From NCBI RefSeq assembly GCF_001435845.1, contig NZ_CM003596.1, forward strand, positions 682,001 to 746,000: a DNA stretch of 64,000 bases. The letters run 5' to 3'. This DNA comes from Psychrobacter sp. P11G3. GTDB taxonomy: Bacteria; Pseudomonadota; Gammaproteobacteria; Pseudomonadales; Moraxellaceae. Under the pieces are notes generated by a model that ran no database searches, had not been told where the DNA came from, and worked only from the letters and a program-made list of their open reading frames with translations. Position 1 is the stretch's first letter. Every line of letters starts with the position of its first letter. The position numbers and the translations under genes were made by a program. Positions 56,883 to 64,000 of this stretch are shown here, one piece after another.

Positions 56883-56904
56883 GGCGGATGCGATATCATC
56901 CGCC
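56883..56904 (+). terminator. Hairpin at the spc operon end
   Basis: GGCGGATG (56883-56890) and CATCCGCC (56897-56904) form a perfect GC-rich 8-bp stem. No T-run follows, so termination may be partial. It lies directly before the alpha operon promoter. Confidence 0.55.
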
Positions 56905-56906
56905 AC

Positions 56907-56936
56907 TTGCCGTGTTTATACAAAATCTTTTATAAT
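56907..56936 (+). promoter_or_regulatory. alpha operon promoter (rpsM-rpsK-rpsD-rpoA-rplQ)
   Basis: TTGCCG (56907-56912) and a consensus TATAAT (56931-56936) are 18 nt apart, giving a leader of about 125 nt before rpsM. In E. coli S4 represses this operon through such a leader; whether it does here is untested. Confidence 0.75.
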
Positions 56937-57068
56937 AGAATCGATGAGCAGACTTATAGTCGAAACATCGATAATGACTATAAAAGCTCTAGTATTAACA
57001 GCAACAAATCTGAAGAGTAAAGCCTTATCGCTAGATAACGCTTATTTTTCTTTAATGGAGAGAAATCA

Positions 57069-57425
57069 ATGGCTCGTATTGCCGGCGTAAACATTCCGGA
57101 TAATAAGCATGCTGTTATTTCACTAACTTACATCTTTGGTGTAGGTCGTACCACTGCTCAGAAAATCTTAGAAGCAGTTGGCATCGCCCCTACTACTAAA
57201 GTCAGTCAGTTAGATGATACACAGTTAGATGCTATCCGTGCACAAGTTGCAAACTACATGACCGAAGGTGACCTTCGTCGTGAAGTTTCAATGAACATCA
57301 AGCGTTTAGTTGATCTTGGTTGTTACCGTGGCATCCGTCATCGTCGTAACCTACCAGTTAGAGGTCAGAACACCAAGAACAACGCTCGTACTCGCAAGGG
57401 TCCGACACGCCCTCTCAAAAGATAA
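57069..57425 (+). CDS. rpsM: Ribosomal protein S13
   Basis: The 118-aa product begins [20 protein letters not shown] and ends with the basic [18 protein letters not shown] tail that contacts P-site tRNA. It is the first gene of the alpha operon. Confidence 0.98.
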   Translation: MARIAGVNIPDNKHAVISLTYIFGVGRTTAQKILEAVGIAPTTKVSQLDDTQLDAIRAQVANYMTEGDLRREVSMNIKRLVDLGCYRGIRHRRNLPVRGQNTKNNARTRKGPTRPLKR

Positions 57426-57445
57426 TTAACTTAGGAAGCTAAAAG

Positions 57446-57835
57446 ATGGCAAAAGACACTCGCAGTCGCAAAAAGGTGGCTCGTCGTTCAGTATCGGAGG
57501 GCATTGCCCATATCCATGCGTCTTTTAATAACACCATTGTTACGATTACCGATCGTCAAGGTAATGCATTGGCTTGGGCCACTTCAGGTGGACAAGGCTT
57601 CCGTGGTTCACGTAAATCTACACCATTTGCAGCTCAGGTTGCAGCTGAAGTCGCTGGTAAAGCGGCCCAAGAATATGGTGTTAAGAATATCGATGTTTTG
57701 GTCAAAGGACCAGGACCGGGTCGTGAGTCTGCGGTAAGAGCACTAGGTGCATTGGGTTATAAAGTTAACAGCATCTCTGATGTAACCCCAATCCCACACA
57801 ATGGTTGCCGTGCGCCGAAAAAGCGCCGCGTCTAA
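57446..57835 (+). CDS. rpsK: Ribosomal protein S11
   Basis: The 129-aa product has [20 protein letters not shown] and ends [13 protein letters not shown], both diagnostic. It is a 30S platform protein. Confidence 0.98.
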   Translation: MAKDTRSRKKVARRSVSEGIAHIHASFNNTIVTITDRQGNALAWATSGGQGFRGSRKSTPFAAQVAAEVAGKAAQEYGVKNIDVLVKGPGPGRESAVRALGALGYKVNSISDVTPIPHNGCRAPKKRRV

Positions 57836-57883
57836 TATTAAAGACGAAGCTTTTTATACTAAAAGCTTATAGGAGACATAACA

Positions 57884-58525
57884 ATGGCCCGCTATATTGG
57901 ACCAAAACTGAAATTATCACGTCGTGAAGGTACGGATTTAGGCCTTAAATCTGGCGTTAAACCGTATGACGTAAAAACGAAGAAAGCTGGTCGTCCACCA
58001 GGTCAACATGGCGTAAGCCGTAACAAGACCTCAGAATATGCTCTACAGTTGCGTGAAAAGCAAAAAGTTAAGCGTATTTATGGTGTACTAGAGCGTCAAT
58101 TCGCGAACTACTATAAAGAAGCTGCTCGTAAGCGTGGCGCTACTGGTGAAAACCTACTAGCAATGCTTGAGAGCCGTCTAGATAACGTTGTATATCGCAT
58201 GGGCTTTGGCTCAACTCGCGCAGAAGCACGTCAGCTAGTCAGTCATCGTACTGTTATGGTAAAAAAAGCTGGCCGTGATGAGTTTGTTCGTGTGAACATT
58301 CCTTCAATTCAGCTTCAAGATGGTGATGTCATCGCTATCCAAGAGAAATCTCGCGAACAGCTACGTATTAAAAACGCTATCGAATTAGCGACACAACGTG
58401 GTATTCCAGAATGGCTTGATGTTGACCACAGCAAACTACAAGGCACGTTTAAACATGCGCCTGATCGTATTGATCTACCTGCTGAAATCAACGAAAGCTT
58501 GATCGTTGAGCTATACTCTAAGTAA
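57884..58525 (+). CDS. rpsD: Ribosomal protein S4
   Basis: The 213-aa product begins [20 protein letters not shown] and has the S4 RNA-binding domain ([20 protein letters not shown]). It is slightly longer than the E. coli protein (206 aa). Small hairpins flank the gene: AAGCTTTT/AAAAGCTT at 57847-57868 before it, and a 9-bp TGCTCAATG stem at 58534-58563 before rpoA. Confidence 0.97.
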   Translation: MARYIGPKLKLSRREGTDLGLKSGVKPYDVKTKKAGRPPGQHGVSRNKTSEYALQLREKQKVKRIYGVLERQFANYYKEAARKRGATGENLLAMLESRLDNVVYRMGFGSTRAEARQLVSHRTVMVKKAGRDEFVRVNIPSIQLQDGDVIAIQEKSREQLRIKNAIELATQRGIPEWLDVDHSKLQGTFKHAPDRIDLPAEINESLIVELYSK

Positions 58526-58605
58526 TGACGTAATGCTCAATGTTATGAAAATGGCATTGAGCAATTAACGTTAATTAAACCAGTTTAATAAATCGAGGTG
58601 ACATC

Positions 58606-59613
58606 ATGATGCTAAATGCAACTGAGTTTCTAACGCCGAATGCCATTAATGTGGATACGGTTAACGAAACGATTGCGAAAGTCACGCTCGAACCGTTAGA
58701 ACGCGGCTTTGGGCATACCCTAGGTAATGCTCTACGTCGCATCTTGTTATCTTCATTACCTGGTGCTGCAGTCATTGAAGCTGAGATTGATGGTGTTGAC
58801 CATGAATACTCAACGCTTGAAGGCCTGCAAGAAGACGTACTTGATTTGCTTTTGAACCTAAAAGGCTTAGCAATTACGCTTCATGACCAAAATGAAGTAT
58901 TTTTGACCTTGGATAAACAAGGTCCAGGCACTATTACTGCTGCAGACATCGCGTTGCCGCACAATGTTGACATCATCAATCCAGAATTGGTATTGGGTAC
59001 ATTGAGCGATCGTGGTCATCTTAAGATGCGTTTGCGTGTAGTGATGGGTCGTGGATATGAGCCAGCAAACCAGCGCCGTGAAGATGGTGATACTAAAGCA
59101 ATTGGACGCTTAAAGCTTGATGCAAGTTTTAGTCCTGTGCTTCGTGTTGCTTATCAGGTTGAGAACGCTCGTGTAGAGCAGCGTACTGATCTTGATCGTC
59201 TTATCATTGAGCTTGAAACTAATGGCACTATAGATCCAGAAGAAGCAATTCGTAAAGCAGCCACTATTTTACAACAACAGATTTCTATCTTTGTTGACCT
59301 AGAAGCTGAAGAAGCGCCTGAGCCTGTGAAAGAGAAAGAAGAGGTTGATCCGGTGCTATTACGCCCTGTGGACGATCTTGAACTAACGGTTCGCTCAGCC
59401 AACTGCTTGAAAGCTGAAAACATTTACTATATCGGTGATTTGGTACAGCGTTCAGAGACTGAACTTCTAAAAACCCCAAATCTTGGTAAGAAATCATTGA
59501 CAGAAATCAAGGACGTATTAGCGTCTAAAGATTTAGAGCTCGGTATGCGCCTAGATAACTGGCCACCAGCTGATTTACGTGTTGATGATCGCTTTTCTTA
59601 TCGTAGCCGTTAA
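58606..59613 (+). CDS. rpoA: RNA polymerase alpha subunit
   Basis: The 335-aa product has an N-terminal dimerisation domain ([20 protein letters not shown]) and a C-terminal domain ([20 protein letters not shown], then [17 protein letters not shown]) joined by an acidic linker. It nucleates RNA polymerase assembly, and its C-terminal domain binds UP elements and activators. Confidence 0.98.
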   Translation: MMLNATEFLTPNAINVDTVNETIAKVTLEPLERGFGHTLGNALRRILLSSLPGAAVIEAEIDGVDHEYSTLEGLQEDVLDLLLNLKGLAITLHDQNEVFLTLDKQGPGTITAADIALPHNVDIINPELVLGTLSDRGHLKMRLRVVMGRGYEPANQRREDGDTKAIGRLKLDASFSPVLRVAYQVENARVEQRTDLDRLIIELETNGTIDPEEAIRKAATILQQQISIFVDLEAEEAPEPVKEKEEVDPVLLRPVDDLELTVRSANCLKAENIYYIGDLVQRSETELLKTPNLGKKSLTEIKDVLASKDLELGMRLDNWPPADLRVDDRFSYRSR

Positions 59614-59632
59614 ACTTTAAGGATTTTTGACT

Positions 59633-59992
59633 ATGCGCCATCGTAAGAGTGGAGTCAAGCTGGGTCGTACCGGCAGTCATCGTAAGGCAATGTTTCAGAA
59701 CATGACTAACTCATTATTTGAGCATGAACTGATCAAAACAACTTTACCAAAAGCTAAAGAACTACGTCGCGTTGCCGAGCCATTGATCACTATGGCTAAA
59801 GAAGACAGCGTTGCTAACCGTCGTTTAGCATTCAGCCGTATGCGTAGCAAAGCTATGGTAGGCAAATTATTTGGCACGTTAGGTCCTCGTTACCAAACGC
59901 GTCCAGGTGGTTATTTGCGTATCGTAAAATGCGGTTACCGTGATGGTGACAATGCGCCAATGGCTTATGTAGAATTGGTTGATCGTGACTAG
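59633..59992 (+). CDS. rplQ: Ribosomal protein L17
   Basis: The start at 59633 ([20 protein letters not shown]) gives 119 aa; a TTG two codons earlier is not needed. It has the conserved [20 protein letters not shown]. It is the last gene of the ribosomal cluster, followed by a strong terminator. Confidence 0.97.
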   Translation: MRHRKSGVKLGRTGSHRKAMFQNMTNSLFEHELIKTTLPKAKELRRVAEPLITMAKEDSVANRRLAFSRMRSKAMVGKLFGTLGPRYQTRPGGYLRIVKCGYRDGDNAPMAYVELVDRD

Positions 59993-60016
59993 TTTTACAC
60001 CTAAGACATATTCCAT

Positions 60017-60050
60017 AAAAAAGCTCCAATGCAATTGGAGCTTTTTTTTG
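60017..60050 (+). terminator. Rho-independent terminator of the alpha operon
   Basis: A perfect 14-bp stem (60017-60030 with 60034-60047) with a 3-nt loop runs into eight T residues, 25 nt after the rplQ stop. Read on the other strand it also has a T-run, so it may terminate the convergent YciO gene too. Confidence 0.93.
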
Positions 60051-60102
60051 TCTTAAATTTGACTAAATATACTAGTAGCTGTTTAAAGCAATACCTAGCT
60101 GT

Positions 60103-60723
60103 TTAGAGTAATAACGAATCGACATTGGCAGCACCTTGCCTGATAATTTCAGGAACGCTGCTAGTCATATCTACGATAGTAGTAAGCTTGGTCGTCTTTA
60201 TACCTGCATTGATGAGACCATCGATTTGGTTGCCTAGTAAGTCTTCAATCTCAAATGGGTCATCCAAAATATCGTCTTGATTAGGCAAAATCAGTGAGCT
60301 GGTTAAGATAGGTTCATCCATCGCTTTTAATAGTGCTTGAGCAATAGGGTTACTAGGCACACGAATACCAATGGTTTTTTTCTTTGCATGCGCCAGTTTC
60401 TTGGGTACGTCTTTGGTGGCAGTAAGAATAAAAGTAATTGGGGCAGGTGTGTGGGCTTTCAGCTGTTTAAATTGCATATTATCAACGGTTGCATAATTGG
60501 CAATTTCGCTTAGGTCGCGGCACAGTAAGGTAAATTGATGCTTATCATCGAGTTCGCGGATTTGCTTAAGCTTAGCTAGGGCATCCTTTGCGCCCAAACG
60601 GCAACCAAAAGCATAACTGGTATCAGTTGGGTAAATAATTAACTGATCTCTGCGCAATAGGTCAGCGGCTTGCTCAATGAGGCGTGGCTGCGGATTATCG
60701 GGATGAATATAGAAGACTTCCAT
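60103..60723 (-). CDS. YciO/Sua5-family putative threonylcarbamoyl-AMP synthase-like protein
   Basis: The 206-aa protein has the SUA5/YrdC/YciO core: IIYPTDTSYAFGCRLGAKDA, KHQFTLLCRDLSEI and IGIRVPSNPIAQALL. The phrase SSLILP near residue 143 and the short length match YciO rather than TsaC or Sua5. The family binds tRNA or nucleotides, and full TsaC activity is not assured. It is convergent with rplQ. Confidence 0.85.
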   Translation of the reverse strand: MEVFYIHPDNPQPRLIEQAADLLRRDQLIIYPTDTSYAFGCRLGAKDALAKLKQIRELDDKHQFTLLCRDLSEIANYATVDNMQFKQLKAHTPAPITFILTATKDVPKKLAHAKKKTIGIRVPSNPIAQALLKAMDEPILTSSLILPNQDDILDDPFEIEDLLGNQIDGLINAGIKTTKLTTIVDMTSSVPEIIRQGAANVDSLLL

Positions 60724-60955
60724 AATGGTTCCTTATTTTATAATTATTGGTTTTTAATTGAGACAGTTTTTTCATTAATTAGATTTATTTCAATTACTAG
60801 ATATATTAGAAAAACTATTCTAGAACTAAAGCAGATTGATATTTTTAAAATACCACTCCAGTTATCAGTATAGCTTAAAGCAGATATAAGTTTAGTGGCA
60901 AGGCGTTACCAACCGTAGAGAATCGTTAATAAGTAGGAACGCTTAGTAATTTGAA

Positions 60956-61306
60956 TTAAGCACTTATCTCAGATGAAGAAGTGCAAGCGCTAAGTAAGGC
61001 AATCAGTAAAGTCTTAGCGTCACGCGGCAGAGTATGAGGTTTGGCTATATAGCTTTTTACTTGCTGATAGACATCAATAGCAAAGGTACTACTACTGGTG
61101 TCGAAGTCGGCAAACAAGTTATCTTGTGAGACTTGGAAATTTCGTCCACACGCCAAGGTAAATAGACACTCTAATGCTTGAGGTTTGATTTCTACACGCT
61201 CAAATGCCTGCTGCTGCGCCGCCGATCGTCCATCTGGGGCATACCAGTAGCCAAAGTCAGATAGTTGTCTACGAGCGTCGCCAGCTACGCACCAATGGCT
61301 GATTTC
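60956..61306 (-). pseudogene. epmC: Truncated native epmC (EF-P hydroxylase) 3' fragment
   Basis: Reading minus-strand codons from about 61306 gives EISHWCVAGDARRQLSDFGY, WYAPDGRSAAQQQAFERVEI and so on to TAA at 60956, closely matching EpmC (YfcM), which hydroxylates the modified lysine of EF-P. There is no usable start: the frame continues upstream only as far as a stop at about 61334. The His expected directly before the EISHW motif is missing (SLL-EISHWC). The N-terminal part of the gene is absent here, so the gene has been split at this point by the element to the right. Confidence 0.8.
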
Positions 61307-61325
61307 TAGTAAACTCTTAACTATA

Positions 61326-61436
61326 AATGTACATTACTAAGTTATTGATTGATAAAGAAGTAATTGTAATGATGTAAAATCAGCTTCTTGATAAAAAAAT
61401 GTACAATATTCCTCATAAAAGGAGATATTGTACATT
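61326..61436. repeat. AATGTAC palindromic repeats at the element end
   Basis: AATGTACATT at 61326-61335 is a perfect 10-bp palindrome. AATGTACAATAT at 61398-61409 and its exact complement at 61425-61436 form a 12-bp inverted repeat around 15 nt. All three share AATGTAC and lie within 130 nt of the epmC break. They are candidates for recombinase-binding sites at the element terminus; the 12-bp pair could also act as a terminator. Confidence 0.5.
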
Positions 61437-61721
61437 AAGTGAGTCATTGGAATTATCACTTTTCAAAGCACTAAGAAGCTTATATTAGCCGTGTATATAC
61501 AATCGAGACATATCAATATTTTATTTTTGATGAATAGATCGGGACTTTTTGTTGGTTCTTCTCTTAGTAGATATTCTTTGTTTTTTCAATAAAATTGGGA
61601 AGGCTAGAATATTTACTATAGTTATCATCGGCTGAATAGTAGCCTGATGAATATACTTCACATGACTGCTTTGAAATTTTAAAATTAAGTAAGTATGAAT
61701 TTGCAATATGTAGTTAATAAA
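61437..61721. other. Non-coding end of the element
   Basis: This AT-rich stretch between the palindromes and the end of the element-borne epmC gene has no supported gene on either strand. Together with 61307-61436 it makes about 400 nt without a gene. Confidence 0.5.
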
Positions 61722-62219
61722 CTAATTATCCCTTAACGTAGAAAAATCTGTATGCATTAATGTTTCTAAAGCTATTCTAGCCGTAGGAGGAGGATTCGTA
61801 ATCATCTCTTGATAATTAACTTCTAAGTTTTTTAGAAACACCTCTGATATCGGTCGACCTGAAAAATCATCAAAGCTAGGTGAAAAATGTATACCTATAG
61901 CTTCACACATAGCCTTTTCTAAGCCTTGAGGTCTTGCTTCAACCAATTGAAATAGCTCTTGCTCTTCACTTGTTCTACCACATTCAGTATACCAGTAACC
62001 ATAGTCATCTAATTTGCGTCGTTTTTGCCCTGCCAAACAGTAATGAGCAATTTCATGTAATAGGCTTCTTGGGTAGTTTTCTTTAAAAAAGATCTTCGCA
62101 TTTGTATCTGCTTTTGGCGCTTCATAGTAGGGTTCATCTACTCCACCAATTATGGTTAGAGTAGGAAAAAGATGTTCAAATAAAATTTTTAGTTTGTTAC
62201 ACAAATGATCGTCATTCAT
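61722..62219 (-). CDS. epmC: Element-borne EpmC-like EF-P hydroxylase (165 aa)
   Basis: The complete gene starts at ATG 62219. It has the EpmC features SLLHEIAHYCLAGQKRRKLD, DYGYWYTECGRTSEEQELFQ and VEARPQGLEKAMCEAIGIHF. The HEIAHY motif with its metal-binding His residues is intact, unlike the truncated copy 420 nt away. The two copies share the domain but differ widely in sequence, so this is not a recent duplication. EpmC hydroxylates beta-lysylated EF-P. It sits at the outer end of a mobile element that has broken the native gene, so it may restore or replace that activity. Confidence 0.8.
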   Translation of the reverse strand: MNDDHLCNKLKILFEHLFPTLTIIGGVDEPYYEAPKADTNAKIFFKENYPRSLLHEIAHYCLAGQKRRKLDDYGYWYTECGRTSEEQELFQLVEARPQGLEKAMCEAIGIHFSPSFDDFSGRPISEVFLKNLEVNYQEMITNPPPTARIALETLMHTDFSTLRDN

Positions 62220-62322
62220 AGGAATACTTTTAAGGCATCTTAATAGCCGTAATATGAGAAATAAAGCTTTAGAGAGGCTTTATTCATAGATTGTATTTGA
62301 GCTAAACAGGAACAAGATTAAG

Positions 62323-62742
62323 CTATTTATTAGATCTTTTCACTAATCTTATATGTGGAGAATCTGCTAACTCTCTTTGAAGTTCAAAATTCTGTCTTAG
62401 AATGTTAAGATAATCTTGCATTATAATGTCATATTCTTCTTTTATCATGTCGTATTTCAAATTAGCTTTGATTTTGAGCTCTTTTTCATGTTTTAACTTA
62501 GTAGAAGTATTAGGTTTTTCTTGAGCACGATTTTTGCGTTCTTCTTCCGCTTTTGTTATTGCTTCGCAAAGTTCTGGATATCTCTCATTACGGACATACC
62601 CTTTTCCTTTACCTGCCTCTCTACCTACAGCGTCTCTAGTAAACTTAAACCGTGATGACTTTGTATTGACAATTTTGGCTGTACCATCTTGTAGACGATT
62701 CAAAGCATCCCAATAAGCCTGTTCTGCCTGGCTAGTTTTCAT
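62323..62742 (-). CDS. TnpC/GinD-like small recombinase-associated protein
   Basis: The 139-aa protein has an N-terminal HTH-like segment (FKFTRDAVGREAGKGKGYVR then NERYPELCEAI) followed by a coiled coil (KLKHEKELKIKANLKYDMIK). That layout matches the small last gene of Tn554-type and GInt recombinase operons, which aids orientation or binding of the recombinases. It lies 1 nt after the recombinase stop, hence the same operon. Confidence 0.65.
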   Translation of the reverse strand: MKTSQAEQAYWDALNRLQDGTAKIVNTKSSRFKFTRDAVGREAGKGKGYVRNERYPELCEAITKAEEERKNRAQEKPNTSTKLKHEKELKIKANLKYDMIKEEYDIIMQDYLNILRQNFELQRELADSPHIRLVKRSNK

Positions 62743-62743
62743 G

Positions 62744-64000
62744 TTATTTCTCTTGATTTACTTCTAATACTGAAAGAAGACTGTCTATTTTTTTAATACT
62801 CACTTCGTATTCATGATGAACACGCTTTGGAATATCTAAAGTGAGTTGAGACTTATAAAAATCTTTAGTTTGTAGCAAAATACTTTTGGATTCTGGTGAA
62901 AACACCGCATTTTCACAGCTAATACAAGCAGATGCCAATACACCAGCACCTTTATCACAAGGTTTAATAGACATACATCCGCCAACTAAAGTAGATCGAT
63001 AACGAATTTTGCCATTTTTGACTGCTTTCTTAGTACTATTTCTATTATCTAAGAACTTAGGAAGCTTATTCTCTACTTTTCTTTTTTGTAGATTTTTACC
63101 AGCTGCACCAGTTAGTGTCACCCTGCTATCTAACAATTCATGCAAATTATCTGACTCTACTCTTGCTTGGGCCTCCTGCCATTCCTTTTGCATAGCTTTG
63201 ACTTCAGGGCCGTTGCCTAAAATATTTATCGCTCTAGAGTTTGAGTCCGTGTAATAGACTGTCATCATCATGCTTATATGTTTTAGCTGGGATTTAAGAG
63301 TAGGATATGAAACATAACCACTAGAAGCAGCATACACGGCTAAGGAGCGTCTAAACTGATGAAAGCCTAAAGGCCAAGGCTTACCTAATTTAATATTATT
63401 AGATATTTCATCGCCGTATAAAAATTGACTGACTTCCTTTAAGTCTTGTTCTGAAATTAATAAGTGCTCTGATGACATTATTTTTTGAATGAGGTTGCTA
63501 TTTAAGGCAGTTGTTGCATAATCAAAATGCGGATGAGGCTTTCCAGATTTCCCATTTTCAATTGAAAAAAACAACGGTAACTTACTCTCATCTTCTGCCA
63601 CCTGACTCTTATTAGCAGACCAGTTCAAAGCTCCTTGAGTGATAAATTTAGCTGCTTCAAAAGCTTCTTCAACAATTGAACCTGTTACCCATTTTGTAAA
63701 TCTTGGTACTCCATTACTTTCCAATTTTGTTGTAGTTGACCATACTACAGGTATATTCCCAGTATCGGAATGAATATGTCTTAGCCCGTTGAAAGGGATA
63801 GATAGTAATTCATTTTTACGCATACCTGTAAACGCAGCTATAACAAAAGCGCTTTTCATCTGTATTTGACCTAAGCTGATTGTTAAACTTAACCAATTAG
63901 CATTCTTGATGATGTTTAAATCTGTTAATTCTGCTAAAATCTTAGTTAGCTTTGTATCTGTCTTCAAAGCAGTTTGCCAATAAAATCTGATTAAGCTTTT
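62744..64000 (-). CDS. Tyrosine recombinase of the second element, 5' end beyond window
   Basis: The frame is open to the right edge (KSLIRFYWQTALKTD before any clear start), so about 419 residues of the C-terminal part are visible. The core shows Arg in FTGMRKNELLSI, H-x-x-R in FHQFRRSLAVYA, and His and Tyr in LKHISMMMTVYYTD. A Cys-rich motif follows (GGCMSIKPCDKGAG, then ACISCENA), probably a zinc finger and typical of the large recombinases in GInt/Tn554-like operons. It is coupled to the small TnpC-like gene. Confidence 0.8.
   Translation of the reverse strand, partial: KSLIRFYWQTALKTDTKLTKILAELTDLNIIKNANWLSLTISLGQIQMKSAFVIAAFTGMRKNELLSIPFNGLRHIHSDTGNIPVVWSTTTKLESNGVPRFTKWVTGSIVEEAFEAAKFITQGALNWSANKSQVAEDESKLPLFFSIENGKSGKPHPHFDYATTALNSNLIQKIMSSEHLLISEQDLKEVSQFLYGDEISNNIKLGKPWPLGFHQFRRSLAVYAASSGYVSYPTLKSQLKHISMMMTVYYTDSNSRAINILGNGPEVKAMQKEWQEAQARVESDNLHELLDSRVTLTGAAGKNLQKRKVENKLPKFLDNRNSTKKAVKNGKIRYRSTLVGGCMSIKPCDKGAGVLASACISCENAVFSPESKSILLQTKDFYKSQLTLDIPKRVHHEYEVSIKKIDSLLSVLEVNQEK

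Larger units (their letters stand above)
61307..64000. mobile_element. End of a second mobile element (Tn554/GInt-like) inserted in epmC, continuing beyond the window
   Basis: To the right of the epmC break lie a gene-free end with AATGTAC palindromes, a complete element-borne epmC-like gene, a TnpC/GinD-like small protein and a tyrosine recombinase, all on the minus strand and reading outward to the break. This recombinase-plus-small-protein order resembles Tn554-type or GInt islands. The far end, further recombinases and the epmC 5' part should lie beyond 64000. The exact boundary is uncertain by about 15 nt. Confidence 0.65.

Overview
The window looks like a chromosomal segment of a Psychrobacter-type gammaproteobacterium (Moraxellaceae). 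This is an inference from gene content and order: folC followed by a SPOR protein, gatB-gatA-gatC divergent from mreBCD-maf-rng, an uninterrupted S10-spc-alpha ribosomal operon with rpoA, and moderate-to-low GC coding. The genus is not proven from the sequence alone.

Layout. (1) 1-3564: core genes (folC end, a LysM/SPOR envelope protein, DUF2726 and DUF1853 proteins). (2) 3565-4951: a sparse stretch with one unrecognised HTH-tailed gene and what looks like the original tRNA-Pro terminator. (3) 4952-35858: a genomic island of about 31 kb, more AT-rich than its flanks, inserted in the 3' end of a tRNA-Pro(GGG) gene. Its ends are a 17-bp direct repeat of the tRNA 3' end, and a P4-type tyrosine integrase lies next to the tRNA. 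From left to right it carries two tiny paralogous proteins with an identical C-terminal tail, a membrane protein, a satellite-like primase-helicase with an AlpA regulator, several unrecognised genes and an XRE regulator, a three-gene recombinase module, and a large DNA-phosphorothioation defence locus. (4) 35842-60723: conserved housekeeping genes (tRNA-Pro, gatCAB, mreBCD, maf, rng, the ribosomal protein cluster with secY and rpoA, and a YciO-family gene). (5) 60956-64000: a truncated native epmC (EF-P hydroxylase) gene, then the end of a second mobile element carrying its own full-length epmC-like gene, a TnpC/GinD-like small protein and a tyrosine recombinase that runs off the window.

The most notable biology is the Ssp-type locus at 20339-34172. 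Divergent sspA (cysteine desulfurase) and sspBCD (DUF4007 nickase, ATPase, PP-loop sulfur-transfer protein) would place single-stranded phosphorothioates in DNA. They are followed by sspE (DUF262/DUF1524 nuclease) and then by a second four-gene effector cassette (PLD-DEAD/DEAH-type helicase, small protein, DndD/SMC-like ATPase, 162-aa protein) resembling the SspFGH type. One modification module therefore appears to serve two restriction modules. A strong intrinsic terminator sits between sspD and sspE, so the two halves are probably expressed separately.

Other points for follow-up are the replacement of a target gene by an element-borne copy (epmC), paired arm-type integrase repeats at both island ends, a large recombinase that has apparently lost its catalytic tyrosine, and the two KPPHNPHK-tailed microproteins.
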